DNA of 64,000 bases, taken from the NCBI RefSeq assembly GCF_000379685.1, contig NZ_KB903258.1, positions 42,355-106,354 on the forward strand, written 5' to 3'. This DNA comes from Catelliglobosispora koreensis DSM 44566 (GTDB taxonomy: Bacteria; Actinomycetota; Actinomycetes; Mycobacteriales; Micromonosporaceae). The notes under the pieces are model-generated. The model was not told where the DNA came from and made no database searches. It saw only the letters and a list, made by a program, of their open reading frames with translations. Of this stretch, positions 43,584-54,114 are shown piece by piece. The translations under genes were made by a program, and so were the position numbers. Every line of letters begins with the position of its first letter. Position 1 is the first letter of the stretch.

Positions 43584-43594
43584 AAAAGAACTTG

Positions 43595-43852
43595 CTAGGC
43601 CTCGATCGGCACAATGCTGACGGTCTTGCGGTTACGGCTACGGCCGAACTGCACAGAACCGGCTGCGAGCGCGAAGAGCGTGTCGTCGCCGCCACGGCCC
43701 ACCAGGTCACCCGGGTGGAACTTGGTGCCGCGCTGGCGGATGAGAATCTCGCCTGCCTTGACAACCTGACCGCCGAAACGCTTCACACCGAGGCGCTGGG
43801 CCGCTGAGTCACGGCCGTTGCGCGAGCTGGAAGCACCCTTTTTATGAGCCAT
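43595..43852 (-). CDS. rpmA: 50S ribosomal protein L27
   Basis: The 85-residue protein starts [20 protein letters not shown] and has [17 protein letters not shown] and [20 protein letters not shown]. The flexible N-terminus reaches the peptidyl transferase centre. It lies 8 bases downstream of rplU. Confidence 0.98.
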   Translation of the reverse strand: MAHKKGASSSRNGRDSAAQRLGVKRFGGQVVKAGEILIRQRGTKFHPGDLVGRGGDDTLFALAAGSVQFGRSRNRKTVSIVPIEA

Positions 43853-43860
43853 CGCTCTGC

Positions 43861-44175
43861 CTACTTCCCGGTCTTAATGCCGGTTACCTTGACCTGGGTC
43901 AGCGGCTGGCGGTGACCCTGGCGCTTGTGGTAGCCAGTCTTGTTCTTGAACTTGTGGATCCGGATCTTCGGGCCCTTGGTGTGGGCCACGAGCTCTCCGG
44001 AAACGGAAACCTTGGCAAGCTTCTTGGCGTCGGTCACCAGGTCGTCCCCATTAACGAGGAGCACTGCCGTGAGCGCCACTGCGTCGCCGGGCTCGCCTGC
44101 GAGCTTCTCGACCTCAATCACGTCGCCCTCGGCGACCTTGTACTGCTTGCCGCCGGTCTTGACGATCGCGTACAT
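43861..44175 (-). CDS. rplU: 50S ribosomal protein L21
   Basis: The 104-residue L21 starts [20 protein letters not shown] and ends with the signature [23 protein letters not shown] at 44173-44175 is standard. A promoter candidate (TTGGGT at 44276-44281 and TAGGCT at 44252-44257, complement, 18-base spacer) lies upstream. Confidence 0.98.
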   Translation of the reverse strand: MYAIVKTGGKQYKVAEGDVIEVEKLAGEPGDAVALTAVLLVNGDDLVTDAKKLAKVSVSGELVAHTKGPKIRIHKFKNKTGYHKRQGHRQPLTQVKVTGIKTGK

Positions 44176-44251
44176 GAGACGCGGACTCCTGTCGTTAGCT
44201 GCTGGCGGATGATTTCGCGCGCGCACGCCAGGGCGGCACACACAAAGAGAA

Positions 44252-44281
44252 AGCCTACGTCATGCCCGCCCAGTTACCCAA
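44252..44281 (-). promoter_or_regulatory. rplU-rpmA promoter candidate
   Basis: On the minus strand TTGGGT and TAGGCT are separated by 18 bases, about 77 bases upstream of the rplU start. The -35 lies within the loop of a GCCCGCCC/GGGCGGGC hairpin (44264-44292). Confidence 0.45.
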
Positions 44282-44311
44282 ACCGGGCGGGCAGTCGGCT
44301 AAGTCACGCCA

Positions 44312-44860
44312 TCAGGAGGCGCCGCAAATCTTCTCAAAAGCCTCAGCGGACGCGGCGAACTCGGGTGAATCAAAGATAGCCAACAGGGAGTTGGGATCCT
44401 GGGCGATCTTTTGCGCGTTCAGCGAACCGTTGATCTTGTCGAGCGTCGCGGCGAGGCCTTCGGCCGTCTTCTTGAGCTCGGCGTCCTTGGCCTTGGCGGC
44501 CTCAGCGCGCAACTCGCCCGCGAACTTGGTGTTGGCGGCCTGAGCGTCCTTGACGATCGGCTCGATCTTCTTCACGTCGTTGCCCGCTGATCCCAGCCGG
44601 CCAACGATCTCGGCGAACGTGGTGCCCCACGCGCTCAGCTTGGCCGTGACGGCGTCGCACGCGGCCTTGTCAGTCGACGTGCCACCGGTCGTCGCGCCCG
44701 GTGACCCCGACGCTCCCGGGCTAGCCCCGTCTTGCCCGGCTGACGCGCCCGGAGAAGCCGTGTTGTTCTTGCCTGTATCCCCCGATGTCCCGCCGCTGGA
44801 ACAGGCCGCCGCGGGCCACAAGCTCAGGCACAAGGCCGCGGCAATCAGCATGCGTCGCAT
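44312..44860 (-). CDS. lipoprotein with helical C-terminal domain
   Basis: The 182-residue protein has a signal peptide with lipobox AAAC (Cys20), a Gly/Ser/Ala/Thr-rich low-complexity linker to about residue 63, and a helical domain with cysteines near both ends (DKAACDAV and EKICGAS) that may be disulfide-linked. No family recognised. It lies between the rng terminator and the rplU promoter. Confidence 0.78.
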   Translation of the reverse strand: MRRMLIAAALCLSLWPAAACSSGGTSGDTGKNNTASPGASAGQDGASPGASGSPGATTGGTSTDKAACDAVTAKLSAWGTTFAEIVGRLGSAGNDVKKIEPIVKDAQAANTKFAGELRAEAAKAKDAELKKTAEGLAATLDKINGSLNAQKIAQDPNSLLAIFDSPEFAASAEAFEKICGAS

Positions 44861-44885
44861 CTATTTCTCCCCACGATGATGGCGT

Positions 44886-44925
44886 AAGAAAACTGCCCAA
44901 TGAACCGTTCAGGTCCACTGGGCAG
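44886..44925 (-). terminator. rng terminator
   Basis: CTGCCCAATGAACC (44893-44906) pairs with GGTCCACTGGGCAG (44912-44925) over 14 positions including G-U pairs, loop of 5. TTTTCTT follows on the minus strand. It lies 32 bases after the RNase E/G stop. Confidence 0.85.
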
Positions 44926-44957
44926 CTTACGCAGATCGAGGGCGAGTCAGAAAGGGC

Positions 44958-47249
44958 TCACGGCCGGGTACGGCGGCGTCCGCCCCGCCGCGTACGGCGG
45001 CGCACCGGAGCATCGCCTGTCTCGTCACCGCTGGCCTCAGCGGTTTCCTCGTCAGTGATTTCGATGTCGTCATCGTCGTCGGGGTCCGTCACGCTCTCAT
45101 AACGCGACAGGTCGTAGCCCTCGGTGTCGACGAACGCTTCCGTGCCACGCGAACGGCGCTCTTCCTTGGCGGGCCGCTCCACGCGCTCGGGCCGTTCCAC
45201 GACCGGTGCTGCCAGCTGCTTGCGCTCGGGCACCGGGTCCATGTGGACCACGACTCCCCGGCCCTTGCAGTGCTCACACGGCTCGCTGAAGGCTTCGAGC
45301 AACCCGGCGCCGATGCGCTTACGCGTCATCTGCACGAGGCCGAGTGACGTGATTTCGGTGACCTGGTGCTTGGTGCGGTCACGGCCGAGGCACTCGGTCA
45401 GGCGGCGCAACACGAGCTCGCGGTTGCTCTCCAGCACCATATCGATGAAGTCGATCACCACGATGCCACCGAGGTCACGCAGGCGCAGTTGGCGCACGAT
45501 CTCTTCGGCCGCTTCAAGGTTGTTGCGCGTAACCGTTTCTTCGAGGTTGCCGCCCGCACCGGTGTACTTACCGGTGTTGACGTCCACGACGGTCATCGCT
45601 TCCGTGCGGTCGATGACGAGGTGGCCACCTGAGGGCAGGAAAACCTTGCGGTCCAAGCCTTTGAGGATCTGCTCGTCGATGCGGTAGGTCGAGAAGACGT
45701 CGGTCACTCCCGCGTACCGGCGGACCCGGCCAACGAGATCTGGTGACACGTGCCCGAGGTAGGTCTCGACCGTCTCCGAGGCGATATCGCCTTGGATGAC
45801 AAGCTCTTTGAAGTCCTCGTTGAACAGGTCGCGGACAACCCGGATCACAAGGTCAGGCTCGGCGTAAAGCAGCACCGGGGCGCCACCTTCGGCCGCCTTG
45901 GCCTGAATGTCTTCCCACTGGGCCTGAAGTCTGGTGACGTCGCGCTCGAGGTCCTCTTCGGACGCTCCCTCGGCGGCGGTCCGCACGATGACGCCCGCGC
46001 CTTCGGGAACGAGCTTCTTGAGGATGTCGCGCAACCGGCGACGCTCCACATCGGACAGTTTGCGGCTGATGCCCGAGGTGTTGCCGTTGGGCACGTAGAC
46101 GAGGTGACGGCCGGACAGCGCGATGTGACTGGTCAGCCGGGCGCCTTTGTGCCCGACCGGATCCTTGGTCACCTGCACCAGCACGGTGTCACCGGACTTG
46201 AGGGCCTGCTCGATCGAACGGGCTTTGCCTTCCAGTCCCGCGGCGTCCCAGTTGACCTCACCGGCGTAAAGCACGGCGTTGCGGCCCCGGCCGAGGTCGA
46301 CGAAGGCGGCTTCCATGCTGGGCAGCACGTTCTGGACCTTGCCGAGGTAAACGTTGCCGACCATGGTGCTGGCCGCCGACCTGGTGACGTAATGCTCCAC
46401 GAGCACGTTGTCTTCGAGCACGGCGATCTGCGTACGGTCCGCGCTCTCCCGGATCACCATGACCCGGTCGACCGCTTCCCGGCGCGCCAGGAACTCGGCT
46501 TCGGTCAGGATCGGTGGCCTGGTCCGGCGCTGTTCGCGGCCATCGCGACGGCGTTGCCGCTTGGCTTCCAGCCGGGTCGAGCCAGTGACGCCCTGGACCT
46601 CGTCGGAAGAGCTGGAGTCGGGCTTGCGCCGTTCCCGGATCTTGACGACGGTGTGCACGTCGGTTTCGGTCTCGGTGTCGCTCTCGCCCTTGCGGCGGCG
46701 ACGCCGGCGACGTCGGGTTAACGGCTCGTCATCGTCTGAGGAGTCTTCGTGAGCCTCCTCAGAGGCGTCATCTGAAGTCTCATCGCCGTTTTCGTCAGTG
46801 GTGCCCTTGCCCCGGCCACGGCCACGACGGCCGCGGCGACGGCGACGGCCGGCTTCCTCGTCATCGTCGTGTTCGTCGTCGGCGGGAGCCTCAGCCGGTG
46901 CTTCTTCTGTGGCCGCGGTTTCCTCGGTGTCACGCGAACGCTTGCGGCGTTTGCGGGTCACCGGTTCTTCAGCGGCCGAAGCGGCTGGGGCAGCTTGCGC
47001 CGTTGGCACAGCGGAAGGAGCCATGAACAGCACGGAGGTGGCGAACGGTTTAGGCGAATTGTCAGCGTCTGTTGCTGACTCGCCCGCACTGTCGTCCTCA
47101 GTGCTGCTGTCGGCGCTTTTACGGCGCCGGCGTGTGGGGGTTTCCCCGTCAGCGGCTTCGGCGGTCTTGCGGACTCGCCGTCGTTTGGGTGGCGCCTCGT
47201 TTTCGTTCTCCGGCGCGTTTTCTGGTTGTGTGGGCTCGTTGTCGAGCAT
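44958..47249 (-). CDS. rne: ribonuclease E/G family protein
   Basis: The 763-residue endoribonuclease has about 250 N-terminal residues of alternating acidic and Arg-rich low complexity (RRRRRGRRGRGRG, EDSSDDDEPLTRRRRRRRRK), then the catalytic core: S1 domain (VGNVYLGKVQNVLPSMEAAF), DNase-like domain with metal-binding Asp in TVVDVNTGKYTG and IDFIDM, and zinc-link CEHCKGRG. A short basic/acidic tail follows. ATG at 47247-47249 is used; an ATG at 47324 would add 25 residues. It initiates mRNA decay and rRNA processing and lies near rplU-rpmA as in relatives. Confidence 0.93.
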   Translation of the reverse strand: MLDNEPTQPENAPENENEAPPKRRRVRKTAEAADGETPTRRRRKSADSSTEDDSAGESATDADNSPKPFATSVLFMAPSAVPTAQAAPAASAAEEPVTRKRRKRSRDTEETAATEEAPAEAPADDEHDDDEEAGRRRRRGRRGRGRGKGTTDENGDETSDDASEEAHEDSSDDDEPLTRRRRRRRRKGESDTETETDVHTVVKIRERRKPDSSSSDEVQGVTGSTRLEAKRQRRRDGREQRRTRPPILTEAEFLARREAVDRVMVIRESADRTQIAVLEDNVLVEHYVTRSAASTMVGNVYLGKVQNVLPSMEAAFVDLGRGRNAVLYAGEVNWDAAGLEGKARSIEQALKSGDTVLVQVTKDPVGHKGARLTSHIALSGRHLVYVPNGNTSGISRKLSDVERRRLRDILKKLVPEGAGVIVRTAAEGASEEDLERDVTRLQAQWEDIQAKAAEGGAPVLLYAEPDLVIRVVRDLFNEDFKELVIQGDIASETVETYLGHVSPDLVGRVRRYAGVTDVFSTYRIDEQILKGLDRKVFLPSGGHLVIDRTEAMTVVDVNTGKYTGAGGNLEETVTRNNLEAAEEIVRQLRLRDLGGIVVIDFIDMVLESNRELVLRRLTECLGRDRTKHQVTEITSLGLVQMTRKRIGAGLLEAFSEPCEHCKGRGVVVHMDPVPERKQLAAPVVERPERVERPAKEERRSRGTEAFVDTEGYDLSRYESVTDPDDDDDIEITDEETAEASGDETGDAPVRRRTRRGGRRRTRP

Positions 47250-47362
47250 CCGGACTTGTCTCCCAGTTCTGGCATTCCCGGGCGCACTTATGCTCTGGCG
47301 ATCCACACCGGATCGTTCAAGCACCTCACGCAGCCACTCAGGAACCGCCTGTGCAAAGTCTG

Positions 47363-48130
47363 TTAACCGTTAACGGCCGGTGTCGCGCGATCCAGCTCTA
47401 GCGGATCGACGATCTCCCCCTGCGGTGTCAGTGTGCCCTGAACCAGCCGGGTCGCCCTGCAGCTCAAGAAGCCGCCAGGCGCCGAGGATTCAAGGCCAGC
47501 CACGACGCTCAGGCCGGACAGGACGTCATCGGGCCGCACGGACGGGGTGACCTGCCGTACGACAAGGTCGAGTATGGCACACGGTGCCCCCTCGGAACCG
47601 TAAGGTGCCATATTCACCACGGCCCCGCGTGCGTCTACGTTGCGCCTTCCTTGCTTGGTTAGCCGCTCTACCAGCACTTCTTCCTGTGCCATGAAGGCGT
47701 CCACCGCGCTGGATAGTGAGGATAAGGTCACACCCGGCACCTCGACTCGCCACCGGGCCGCCGTGATCCGGTCCGCGAGACTTCCGGGTGTACTCGATAC
47801 GACCGCTTCCAGGATGTCGAGTCCCGGAGACAGGGCTGAGTCGAGCGCTGTGCGCAGCTGTTCTGGCTCAACAGCCTCACGCAAGCCCAGCTCAAGGTAC
47901 TCAGCTTCGGACGCCACCCCGGTCGGGGCAGCCGAGCAGAACGAGATCTTGGGATGCGGCGTGAACCCCTGCGAGTAGGCGATCGGCACGTTAGCCCGGT
48001 GGATCGCCCGTTCAATCGCACGGGCGAAGTCGCGGTGCGACGTGAACCGCAACGGTCCCCGCTTCGCGTAGCGAATCCGGACCCGCTGGACCACAGGTGC
48101 TTGCCCACCCGGAGGCTGGCGCTTGCTCAT
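47363..48130 (-). CDS. DUF2344/TIGR03936 radical-SAM-linked protein
   Basis: The 255-residue protein starts with the family signature RVRIRYAKRGPLRFTSHRDF and has YSQGFTPHPKISFCSAAPTG. It is always encoded beside a TIGR03960-type radical SAM protein and sometimes fused to it. Function unknown; an RNA or protein modification role is often suggested. It overlaps the radical SAM stop by four bases. Confidence 0.9.
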   Translation of the reverse strand: MSKRQPPGGQAPVVQRVRIRYAKRGPLRFTSHRDFARAIERAIHRANVPIAYSQGFTPHPKISFCSAAPTGVASEAEYLELGLREAVEPEQLRTALDSALSPGLDILEAVVSSTPGSLADRITAARWRVEVPGVTLSSLSSAVDAFMAQEEVLVERLTKQGRRNVDARGAVVNMAPYGSEGAPCAILDLVVRQVTPSVRPDDVLSGLSVVAGLESSAPGGFLSCRATRLVQGTLTPQGEIVDPLELDRATPAVNG

Positions 48131-50058
48131 GTGGTCACCCGCAGGCCGTTAACAGGCGTCAGCGGCAGCAGTTTGTGGCCGGTAGGGCCGATCTGAATGC
48201 TGGTGTCCATCGATGGGCATACGCCACAGTCAAAGCACGGCGTCCAGCGGCAGTCGTCTTGCTCGAATTCCGTTAGCGCGTCTTGCCAGTCCTGCCACAG
48301 CCAGTCTTTGTCCAAACCGGAGTCGAGGTGATCCCAGGGGAGAACCTCTTCCTGCTTGCGTTCACGCGTGGTGTACCACCAGACGTCGATGCCGACGGCA
48401 GCGCAAGCGTCAATCCAGCGCTGATAAGAGAAGTGCTCACTCCACCCGTCGAAACGGCCGCCCTGTTCCCACACTTCACGGATCACGGCACCGACACGGC
48501 GGTCTCCGCGCGCGAGCAAACCTTCGATGAGCGAGGGTTCACCATCGTGGTACCGCATACCGATCGACTTGCCCAGAGACCTATCGGAGTTGATGGCTTG
48601 CTTGAGTTGCTTGAGCCGGTTGTCGATGACCTCGGGGTGTTCCATTGGCGCCCACTGGAAAGGCGTGTGCGGCTTGGGAACGAACCCTCCGATGGAGACC
48701 GTGCAGCGGACATCGCGCGAACCCGTCGCGGCCCGCCCGTTCTTGATGACTTCCTGTGCCAGACGGGCGATTTGGAGCACGTCTTCGTCGGTCTCAGTGG
48801 GCAGGCCGCACATGAAGTAGAGCTTCACCTGCCGCCAGCCGTTGGTGTAGGCCGTCACCACGGTCCGGATGAGGTCCTCTTCGGACACCATCTTGTTGAT
48901 GACGCGGCGAATGCGCTCGGATCCACCCTCGGGCGCGAAGGTGAGACCGGAACGGCGCCCGTTGCGCGAAAGTTCTTGCGCCAGATCGATATTGAACGCG
49001 TCGACGCGAGTCGATGGCAACGACAGCGACACGTTGGTCCCGGCGTATTGATCGGCAAGGCCCTTGCACATGTCGCCGATTTCGGAGTGATCAGCGCTCG
49101 ACAGCGATAGCAGACCGACCTCGTGGAAGCCGGAGAACTCCAGCCCCTCTTTGACCATCTGTCCCACGGTCGAAATGGACCGTTCGCGGACCGGCCGCGT
49201 GATCATGCCCGCTTGGCAGAACCGGCAACCGCGCGTGCAGCCGCGGAAGATCTCCACCGCGAACCGCTCGTGCACCGTTTCCGCCAATGGCACGAGTGGC
49301 TTCTTCGGATACGGCCACGCGTCGAGGTCCATGGTGGTGCGCTTGTGCACTCGGAAGGGCACATCGGCCCGGTTCGGGATCACGCGCTGGATACGGCCGT
49401 CGGGCAGATAGTCCACGTCATAGAAACGCGGGACATAGACCGACTCGGTTTTAGCCAGCCGCAGCAACAACTCGTCGCGCCCGCCAGGCGAACCTTCCGC
49501 CTTCCACGCGGCAACGATGTCCGTGATTTCGAGCACGGCTTCCTCACCGTCACCGAGCACGGCAGCGTCGATGAAGTCGGCGATCGGCTCCGGGTTGAAC
49601 GCGGCGTGGCCGCCGGCGATGACGATCGGGTGCTCGTCCGTGCGGTCCTTTGACAGCAGCGGGATAAACGCCAGGTCGAGCGCGTTCAGCAGGTTCGTGT
49701 AGCCGAGCTCGGTGGAAAACGAGACGCCGAACAGGTCGAAGTGACCGACCGACCGGTGCGAGTCCACCGTGAACTGCGGAACCTGATAGGTACGCATCAA
49801 TTTCTCAAGGTCCGGCCACACCGCGTAGGTGCGCTCGGCCAGCGCGTCCGCGCGCTCGTTGAGCACCTCGTAAAGGATCTGGACGCCCTGGTTGGGCAGG
49901 CCGACCTCGTAGGCGTCTGGGTACATCAGCGCCCAGTGCACAGGGACGGAGTCCCACGGTTTGACAGTTACGCCAAGCTCGCCGCCCACGTATTGGATGG
50001 GCTTGCTCACCTGCGGCAGCAACTGCTCAAGCTGGGGGAATAACGACTCTCCGCGCAT
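48127..50058 (-). CDS. TIGR03960 B12-binding-like radical SAM protein
   Basis: The 643-residue protein has an N-terminal B12-binding-like fold without an obvious cobalamin histidine motif (LMYPDAYEVGLPNQGVQILY), a radical SAM core with EIFRGCTRGCRFCQAG (Cys triad CxxxCxxC), and a C-terminal CFDCGVCP cluster that could hold a second Fe-S centre. Pairing with the DUF2344 protein and proximity to RNase E, obg and ribosomal protein genes suggest a translation-linked modification; substrate unknown. Confidence 0.9.
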   Translation of the reverse strand: MRGESLFPQLEQLLPQVSKPIQYVGGELGVTVKPWDSVPVHWALMYPDAYEVGLPNQGVQILYEVLNERADALAERTYAVWPDLEKLMRTYQVPQFTVDSHRSVGHFDLFGVSFSTELGYTNLLNALDLAFIPLLSKDRTDEHPIVIAGGHAAFNPEPIADFIDAAVLGDGEEAVLEITDIVAAWKAEGSPGGRDELLLRLAKTESVYVPRFYDVDYLPDGRIQRVIPNRADVPFRVHKRTTMDLDAWPYPKKPLVPLAETVHERFAVEIFRGCTRGCRFCQAGMITRPVRERSISTVGQMVKEGLEFSGFHEVGLLSLSSADHSEIGDMCKGLADQYAGTNVSLSLPSTRVDAFNIDLAQELSRNGRRSGLTFAPEGGSERIRRVINKMVSEEDLIRTVVTAYTNGWRQVKLYFMCGLPTETDEDVLQIARLAQEVIKNGRAATGSRDVRCTVSIGGFVPKPHTPFQWAPMEHPEVIDNRLKQLKQAINSDRSLGKSIGMRYHDGEPSLIEGLLARGDRRVGAVIREVWEQGGRFDGWSEHFSYQRWIDACAAVGIDVWWYTTRERKQEEVLPWDHLDSGLDKDWLWQDWQDALTEFEQDDCRWTPCFDCGVCPSMDTSIQIGPTGHKLLPLTPVNGLRVTT

Positions 50059-50082
50059 AACCCATAAGGCTACCTGGCGCGC

Positions 50083-50760
50083 TCAGTCGTCCTTCTTCGG
50101 AGCGTAGCGGCTCACGTAGTGCTGGCCCGTGAGCTGCTGAATGGTCCGCATGAGCTGGTCGGTGATCTCGCGCGCGGCGGTGCTCTGCGACTCGGCGTCG
50201 TTCCACTCGGTGACGTCGATGGGCTTGGCGAACTTGATCGTGACTTGGTCGCGCTTGACCGACGGCAGCACCTGCCCGATGGGCTGAATCTTCTCCGTGC
50301 CAATGAAACCGACCGGCACAATCGGCACCCCGGCGGCCATGGCGAGCCGGGCAGCGCCCGTGCGGCCACGGTAGAGGCGGCCATCCGGTGAGCGGGTGCC
50401 TTCGGGATAGACGCAAACGAGACCGCCGTTTTGCAGGTGCGGGATGGCCTCGTCAAAGGCGCTCAGCGCGGCCCGTCCGCCAGCACGGTGCACCGGGATG
50501 GCGCCGAGCCCGTTCATCAGTCCTTTGAAGAACAGGCCCGAGACGCCAGTGCCGTTGAAGTAGTCCTCTTTGGCCCAGAACGCGATCGGCCGTGGCACGA
50601 CGGCGCCAAGAATGAACTCGTCGGCCACCGACAGGTGATTGCCAGCGAAGATCGCCCCGCCGGTCGCGGGAACGTGCTCCAGTCCTTCCACCTTGGGACG
50701 CCAAAGCACACGGATGGCTGGGCCAGCCGTATACATCCCGATCGTGTAGAGCACCGGCAC
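50083..50760 (-). CDS. 1-acylglycerol-3-phosphate acyltransferase (PlsC)-family protein
   Basis: The 225-residue lysophosphatidic acid acyltransferase family member has the catalytic NHLSVAD (NHX4D type) and the phosphate-binding VYPEGTRSPDG motif. It acts at the membrane in phospholipid synthesis. The start is GTG at 50758-50760. It lies 60 bases downstream of ileS. Confidence 0.9.
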   Translation of the reverse strand: MPVLYTIGMYTAGPAIRVLWRPKVEGLEHVPATGGAIFAGNHLSVADEFILGAVVPRPIAFWAKEDYFNGTGVSGLFFKGLMNGLGAIPVHRAGGRAALSAFDEAIPHLQNGGLVCVYPEGTRSPDGRLYRGRTGAARLAMAAGVPIVPVGFIGTEKIQPIGQVLPSVKRDQVTIKFAKPIDVTEWNDAESQSTAAREITDQLMRTIQQLTGQHYVSRYAPKKDD

Positions 50761-50819
50761 AGTAACGTCCCTTCATAAACCTGACGGTCGCTGAAGATAC
50801 CGTAACCGCGCCGGTAACC

Positions 50820-53800
50820 CTAGCGGCGGCTTACTCGCACCTTGACTTGCTCTTCGCCCGCTTCGCCAGCGAAGCCGTCCTCCACTTCACCGAAGCTGAC
50901 CGACTCCGCGAGAACCTCGCCAGCCAGGAACTTCTCGTGTGCATGGACAGCCGCGCTCACCGATGACGATCCGGAGACCACGAGATCTATGCGGTCGGTC
51001 ACGTCAAGCCCGGCCTCACGGCGAGCCTGCTGCACGACCCGGATCACGTCCCTGGCCAGCCCTTCGGCTTCCAGCTCAGGGGTCACTGTGGTATCGAGCA
51101 CAACCACTCCCGACTCTCCCGGCAAGGCAGCCGAATGCGACGCGTCAGCGGCCACAAGCTTCAGCTCGTATTCGCCTTCCTGCAACGTGACTCCGGCCGC
51201 CGTGGGCTGCCCGTCAACGAGTGTCCAGTCGCCGGCCTTCACCGCCTTGATGACCTGCTGCACGGACCCGCCAACGCGTGGCCCGAGGACCCGCGGCACC
51301 ACCGTGAGAACCTGCTCACAGTGCGCCTTGACGTCGTCGGTGAGCACGACCTCCTTGACGTTGACCTCATCGGCTATGAGATCGCGGAAGTCGCCGAGCG
51401 ACGAGGCGCCGGGGACGGCAACGGTCAAAGTGGACAGTGGCAGGCGTACCCGCAATCCCTTGGCCTTGCGCAAGGACAGCGCGGCGGAACAGACGTCGCG
51501 GACCTTGTCCATCGCGGACACCAGGTCGTCGTCGGCCGGATAGTCCGTCACGAGCGGAAAGTCCGCCAAGTGCACGGACCGCCCGTTGGTCAGCCCACGC
51601 CACACTTCCTCAGCGGTCAGCGGCGCCAGGGGCGCTATGACCCGGGAAACCGTCTCCAGCACCGTGTAGAGGGTGTTGAACGCGTCCGCGTCGCCCGCCC
51701 AGAACCGGTCCCGGCTGCGCCGCACGTACCAGTTGGTCAGCGCGTCCAGATAGGACCGAACCGTGGCGCACGCCGTCGAGACGTCGTAGAGATCCATCTG
51801 CGCCGTCACGTCAGCGACCAGTGTTCTGGTCTTGGCCAGCACATACCTGTCCAAGACATGTGACGACGACGTCTTCCAGGAAGCGGTAAACGAAGAAGCG
51901 TTGGCGTACAAGGTAAAGAAGTAATACACGTTCCACAGCGGAAGCAGAACCTGCCTCACCGCGTCTCTGATTCCCGCCTCTGACACCAGAGCGTCGCCAC
52001 CGCGCAGGATCGGCGAACTCATCAGCATCCAGCGCATGGCGTCGGAGCCGTACTTGTCGAACATCTCGTAGACGTCCGGGTAGTTCTTCAGGCTCTTGGA
52101 CATCTTGCGCCCGTCGTCGCCCAGCAAGATGCCATGGCACACAACGGATCGGAATGCTGGCCGGTCGAACAGCGCGGTCGCCAGCACGTGCAGGGTGTAG
52201 AACCAGCCACGGGTCTGCGGCATGTACTCGACGATGAAGTCACCCGGGTAGTGGTGCTCAAACCATTCGGTGTTCTCAAACGGGTAGTGCACCTGGGCGA
52301 ACGGCATCGACCCGGATTCGAACCAGCAGTCGAGCACCTCTGGCACCCGGCGCATCATCGACTTGCCGGTCGGGTCGTCCGGGTTGGGGCGCACGAGGTC
52401 GTCGACGAACGGACGGTGCAAGTCGTGCACCGCCACGCCAAAGTCGCGTTCGAGTTCGGCGAGCGATCCGTAGACGTCCAAACGTGGATACGCGGGGTCG
52501 TCGGACTTCCACACCGGTATCGGGGAACCCCAGAACCGGTTGCGGCTGATGGACCAATCGCGCGCGTTGCTCAGCCACTTGCCAAACTGACCGTCCTTGA
52601 CGTGCCCGGGCACCCAGTTGATTTCCTGGTTGAGCTCCACCATGCGGTCGCGGAAAGCCGTCACCTGAACGAACCAAGAGGACACAGCCTTGTAGACCAG
52701 CGGGGTTTCACAGCGCCAGCAGTGCGGATAGGAGTGGGTGTAGGTCTCGTGCCGCAGCACGACCCCGCGCTCCTTGAGCACCTTGATGATCGGCTTGTTG
52801 GTCTCGAACACTTGCTGGCCTTGATAGTCAGGCACCAGCGAGGTGAACCGGGCGCGTTCATCGACGGTCACCACGGTCGGTATCCCGGCCGCGTTACAGG
52901 CGACCTGGTCGTCTTCACCGAACGCGGGTGCCAGGTGCACGACGCCAGTTCCGTCCTCGGTGGTCACGAAGTCGGCGCCGAGCACCTGGAAGGCATTCGG
53001 CCCGGCGGCGTCCACGAGATACGGGAACAGCGGCTCATACCGCTTGCCCACGAGGGAAGAACCCTTCACCGTCTCCGCAAGAGAGTAGCCCTCAAGCTCC
53101 GCCGCGTAGTACGAAACCCGTTCCGCCCCAAGGAGCAAACGGTGTCCGTCTTTGACCATCACGGCGTAGTCAACGTCGGGTCCGACCGCCAAAGCCAAGT
53201 TGGAAGGCAGGGTCCAGGGCGTCGTGGTCCAGACCGCTATGTCCGAGCCATCGTCGAGCCGGAACCGGACGGCCAGCGTCGGGTCGTGCCGGTCCTGGTA
53301 GACGTCGTCCATCCTGGTCTCGGTATTGGACAGTGGCGTCTCACAGCGCCAGCAGTAGGCCAGCACACGGAAGCCCTCGTAAACCAAACCCTTGTCGTGC
53401 AAGGTTTTGAAGGCCCACATGACGCTTTCCATGTAGTCCAGGTCGAGCGTCTTGTAGTCGTTGCTGAAGTCCACCCAGCGCGCCTGCCGGTTGACATAGC
53501 GTTCCCAGTCAGCGGTGTAGCGCAGCACCGAAACCTTGCAGGCTTCGTTGAAGGCGGCCACGCCCATCTGCAGGATCTCGGCTTTCGTGGTTATGCCGAG
53601 TTGCTTTTCGGCTTCCACTTCGGCGGGCATGCCATGGCAGTCCCAGCCGAATCGCCGCTCCACGCGCCGGCCCTGCATCGTGCGGTACCGCGGCACCACA
53701 TCTTTGGCATAGCCGGTCAGGAGGTGGCCGTAGTGCGGCAGCCCGTTGGCGAACGGCGGGCCGTCGTAGAAGACGAATTCGTTAGCTCCGTTGACGCCGG

Positions 53801-53912
53801 CGTCGCGGTTTTCGACGCTGGCGGTGAAGGTCTTGTCGGCGTTCCAGTAGTCCAGGACAGCACGCTCTAAGCCCGGAAGGTCCGGGGAGGGCGTTACCTG
53901 TGGATATGCCAT
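50820..53912 (-). CDS. ileS: isoleucyl-tRNA synthetase
   Basis: The 1030-residue class Ia synthetase has the HIGH-equivalent PHYGHLLTG, the [19 protein letters not shown] segment, [13 protein letters not shown]1 editing domain and a C-terminal anticodon/DUF5915-like region of the eukaryote-like IleRS type. ATG at 53910-53912 has a GAGGAGCT ribosome site. A T-box lies in the leader, so translation is controlled by uncharged tRNA-Ile. Confidence 0.97.
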   Translation of the reverse strand: MAYPQVTPSPDLPGLERAVLDYWNADKTFTASVENRDAGVNGANEFVFYDGPPFANGLPHYGHLLTGYAKDVVPRYRTMQGRRVERRFGWDCHGMPAEVEAEKQLGITTKAEILQMGVAAFNEACKVSVLRYTADWERYVNRQARWVDFSNDYKTLDLDYMESVMWAFKTLHDKGLVYEGFRVLAYCWRCETPLSNTETRMDDVYQDRHDPTLAVRFRLDDGSDIAVWTTTPWTLPSNLALAVGPDVDYAVMVKDGHRLLLGAERVSYYAAELEGYSLAETVKGSSLVGKRYEPLFPYLVDAAGPNAFQVLGADFVTTEDGTGVVHLAPAFGEDDQVACNAAGIPTVVTVDERARFTSLVPDYQGQQVFETNKPIIKVLKERGVVLRHETYTHSYPHCWRCETPLVYKAVSSWFVQVTAFRDRMVELNQEINWVPGHVKDGQFGKWLSNARDWSISRNRFWGSPIPVWKSDDPAYPRLDVYGSLAELERDFGVAVHDLHRPFVDDLVRPNPDDPTGKSMMRRVPEVLDCWFESGSMPFAQVHYPFENTEWFEHHYPGDFIVEYMPQTRGWFYTLHVLATALFDRPAFRSVVCHGILLGDDGRKMSKSLKNYPDVYEMFDKYGSDAMRWMLMSSPILRGGDALVSEAGIRDAVRQVLLPLWNVYYFFTLYANASSFTASWKTSSSHVLDRYVLAKTRTLVADVTAQMDLYDVSTACATVRSYLDALTNWYVRRSRDRFWAGDADAFNTLYTVLETVSRVIAPLAPLTAEEVWRGLTNGRSVHLADFPLVTDYPADDDLVSAMDKVRDVCSAALSLRKAKGLRVRLPLSTLTVAVPGASSLGDFRDLIADEVNVKEVVLTDDVKAHCEQVLTVVPRVLGPRVGGSVQQVIKAVKAGDWTLVDGQPTAAGVTLQEGEYELKLVAADASHSAALPGESGVVVLDTTVTPELEAEGLARDVIRVVQQARREAGLDVTDRIDLVVSGSSSVSAAVHAHEKFLAGEVLAESVSFGEVEDGFAGEAGEEQVKVRVSRR

Positions 53913-53917
53913 CGCGA

Positions 53918-54110
53918 GCTCCTCATGATCACTGTTTTTTCGAAACAGTGCGAGGACGAGTTTTTTACGACCCGCGGTACCACCTCGCTTGCTCACCCGA
54001 AGGCGAGCCGCTCGTGAAGGCTGTGACGGGCCTTACCCCGCCCGGTTCTACTAGGGACAACGTCCTGTTCTTCCGGGAGCTCACCGGTGATAGCCGGGTC
54101 AATGCTTTGC
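53918..54110 (-). ncRNA. T-box riboswitch (ileS leader, ultrashort Stem I, translational type)
   Basis: On the minus strand the conserved T-box GAGGTGGTACCGCGG lies at 53973-53987. The bulge TGGT would pair with ACCA of tRNA-Ile (A73). Upstream, CCGG-CTATCA-CCGG presents the specifier ATC (Ile; complement of 54089-54091) in a terminal loop, followed by the GGAAGAACAGG and CGGGCGGGGTAAGGCCCGTC blocks typical of actinobacterial ileS T-boxes. GCGAGG of the T-box can pair with CCTCGC (53949-53954), whereas TCCTC there can pair with the GAGGA ribosome site, giving a translational switch. Confidence 0.93.
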
Positions 54111-54114
54111 GCAA

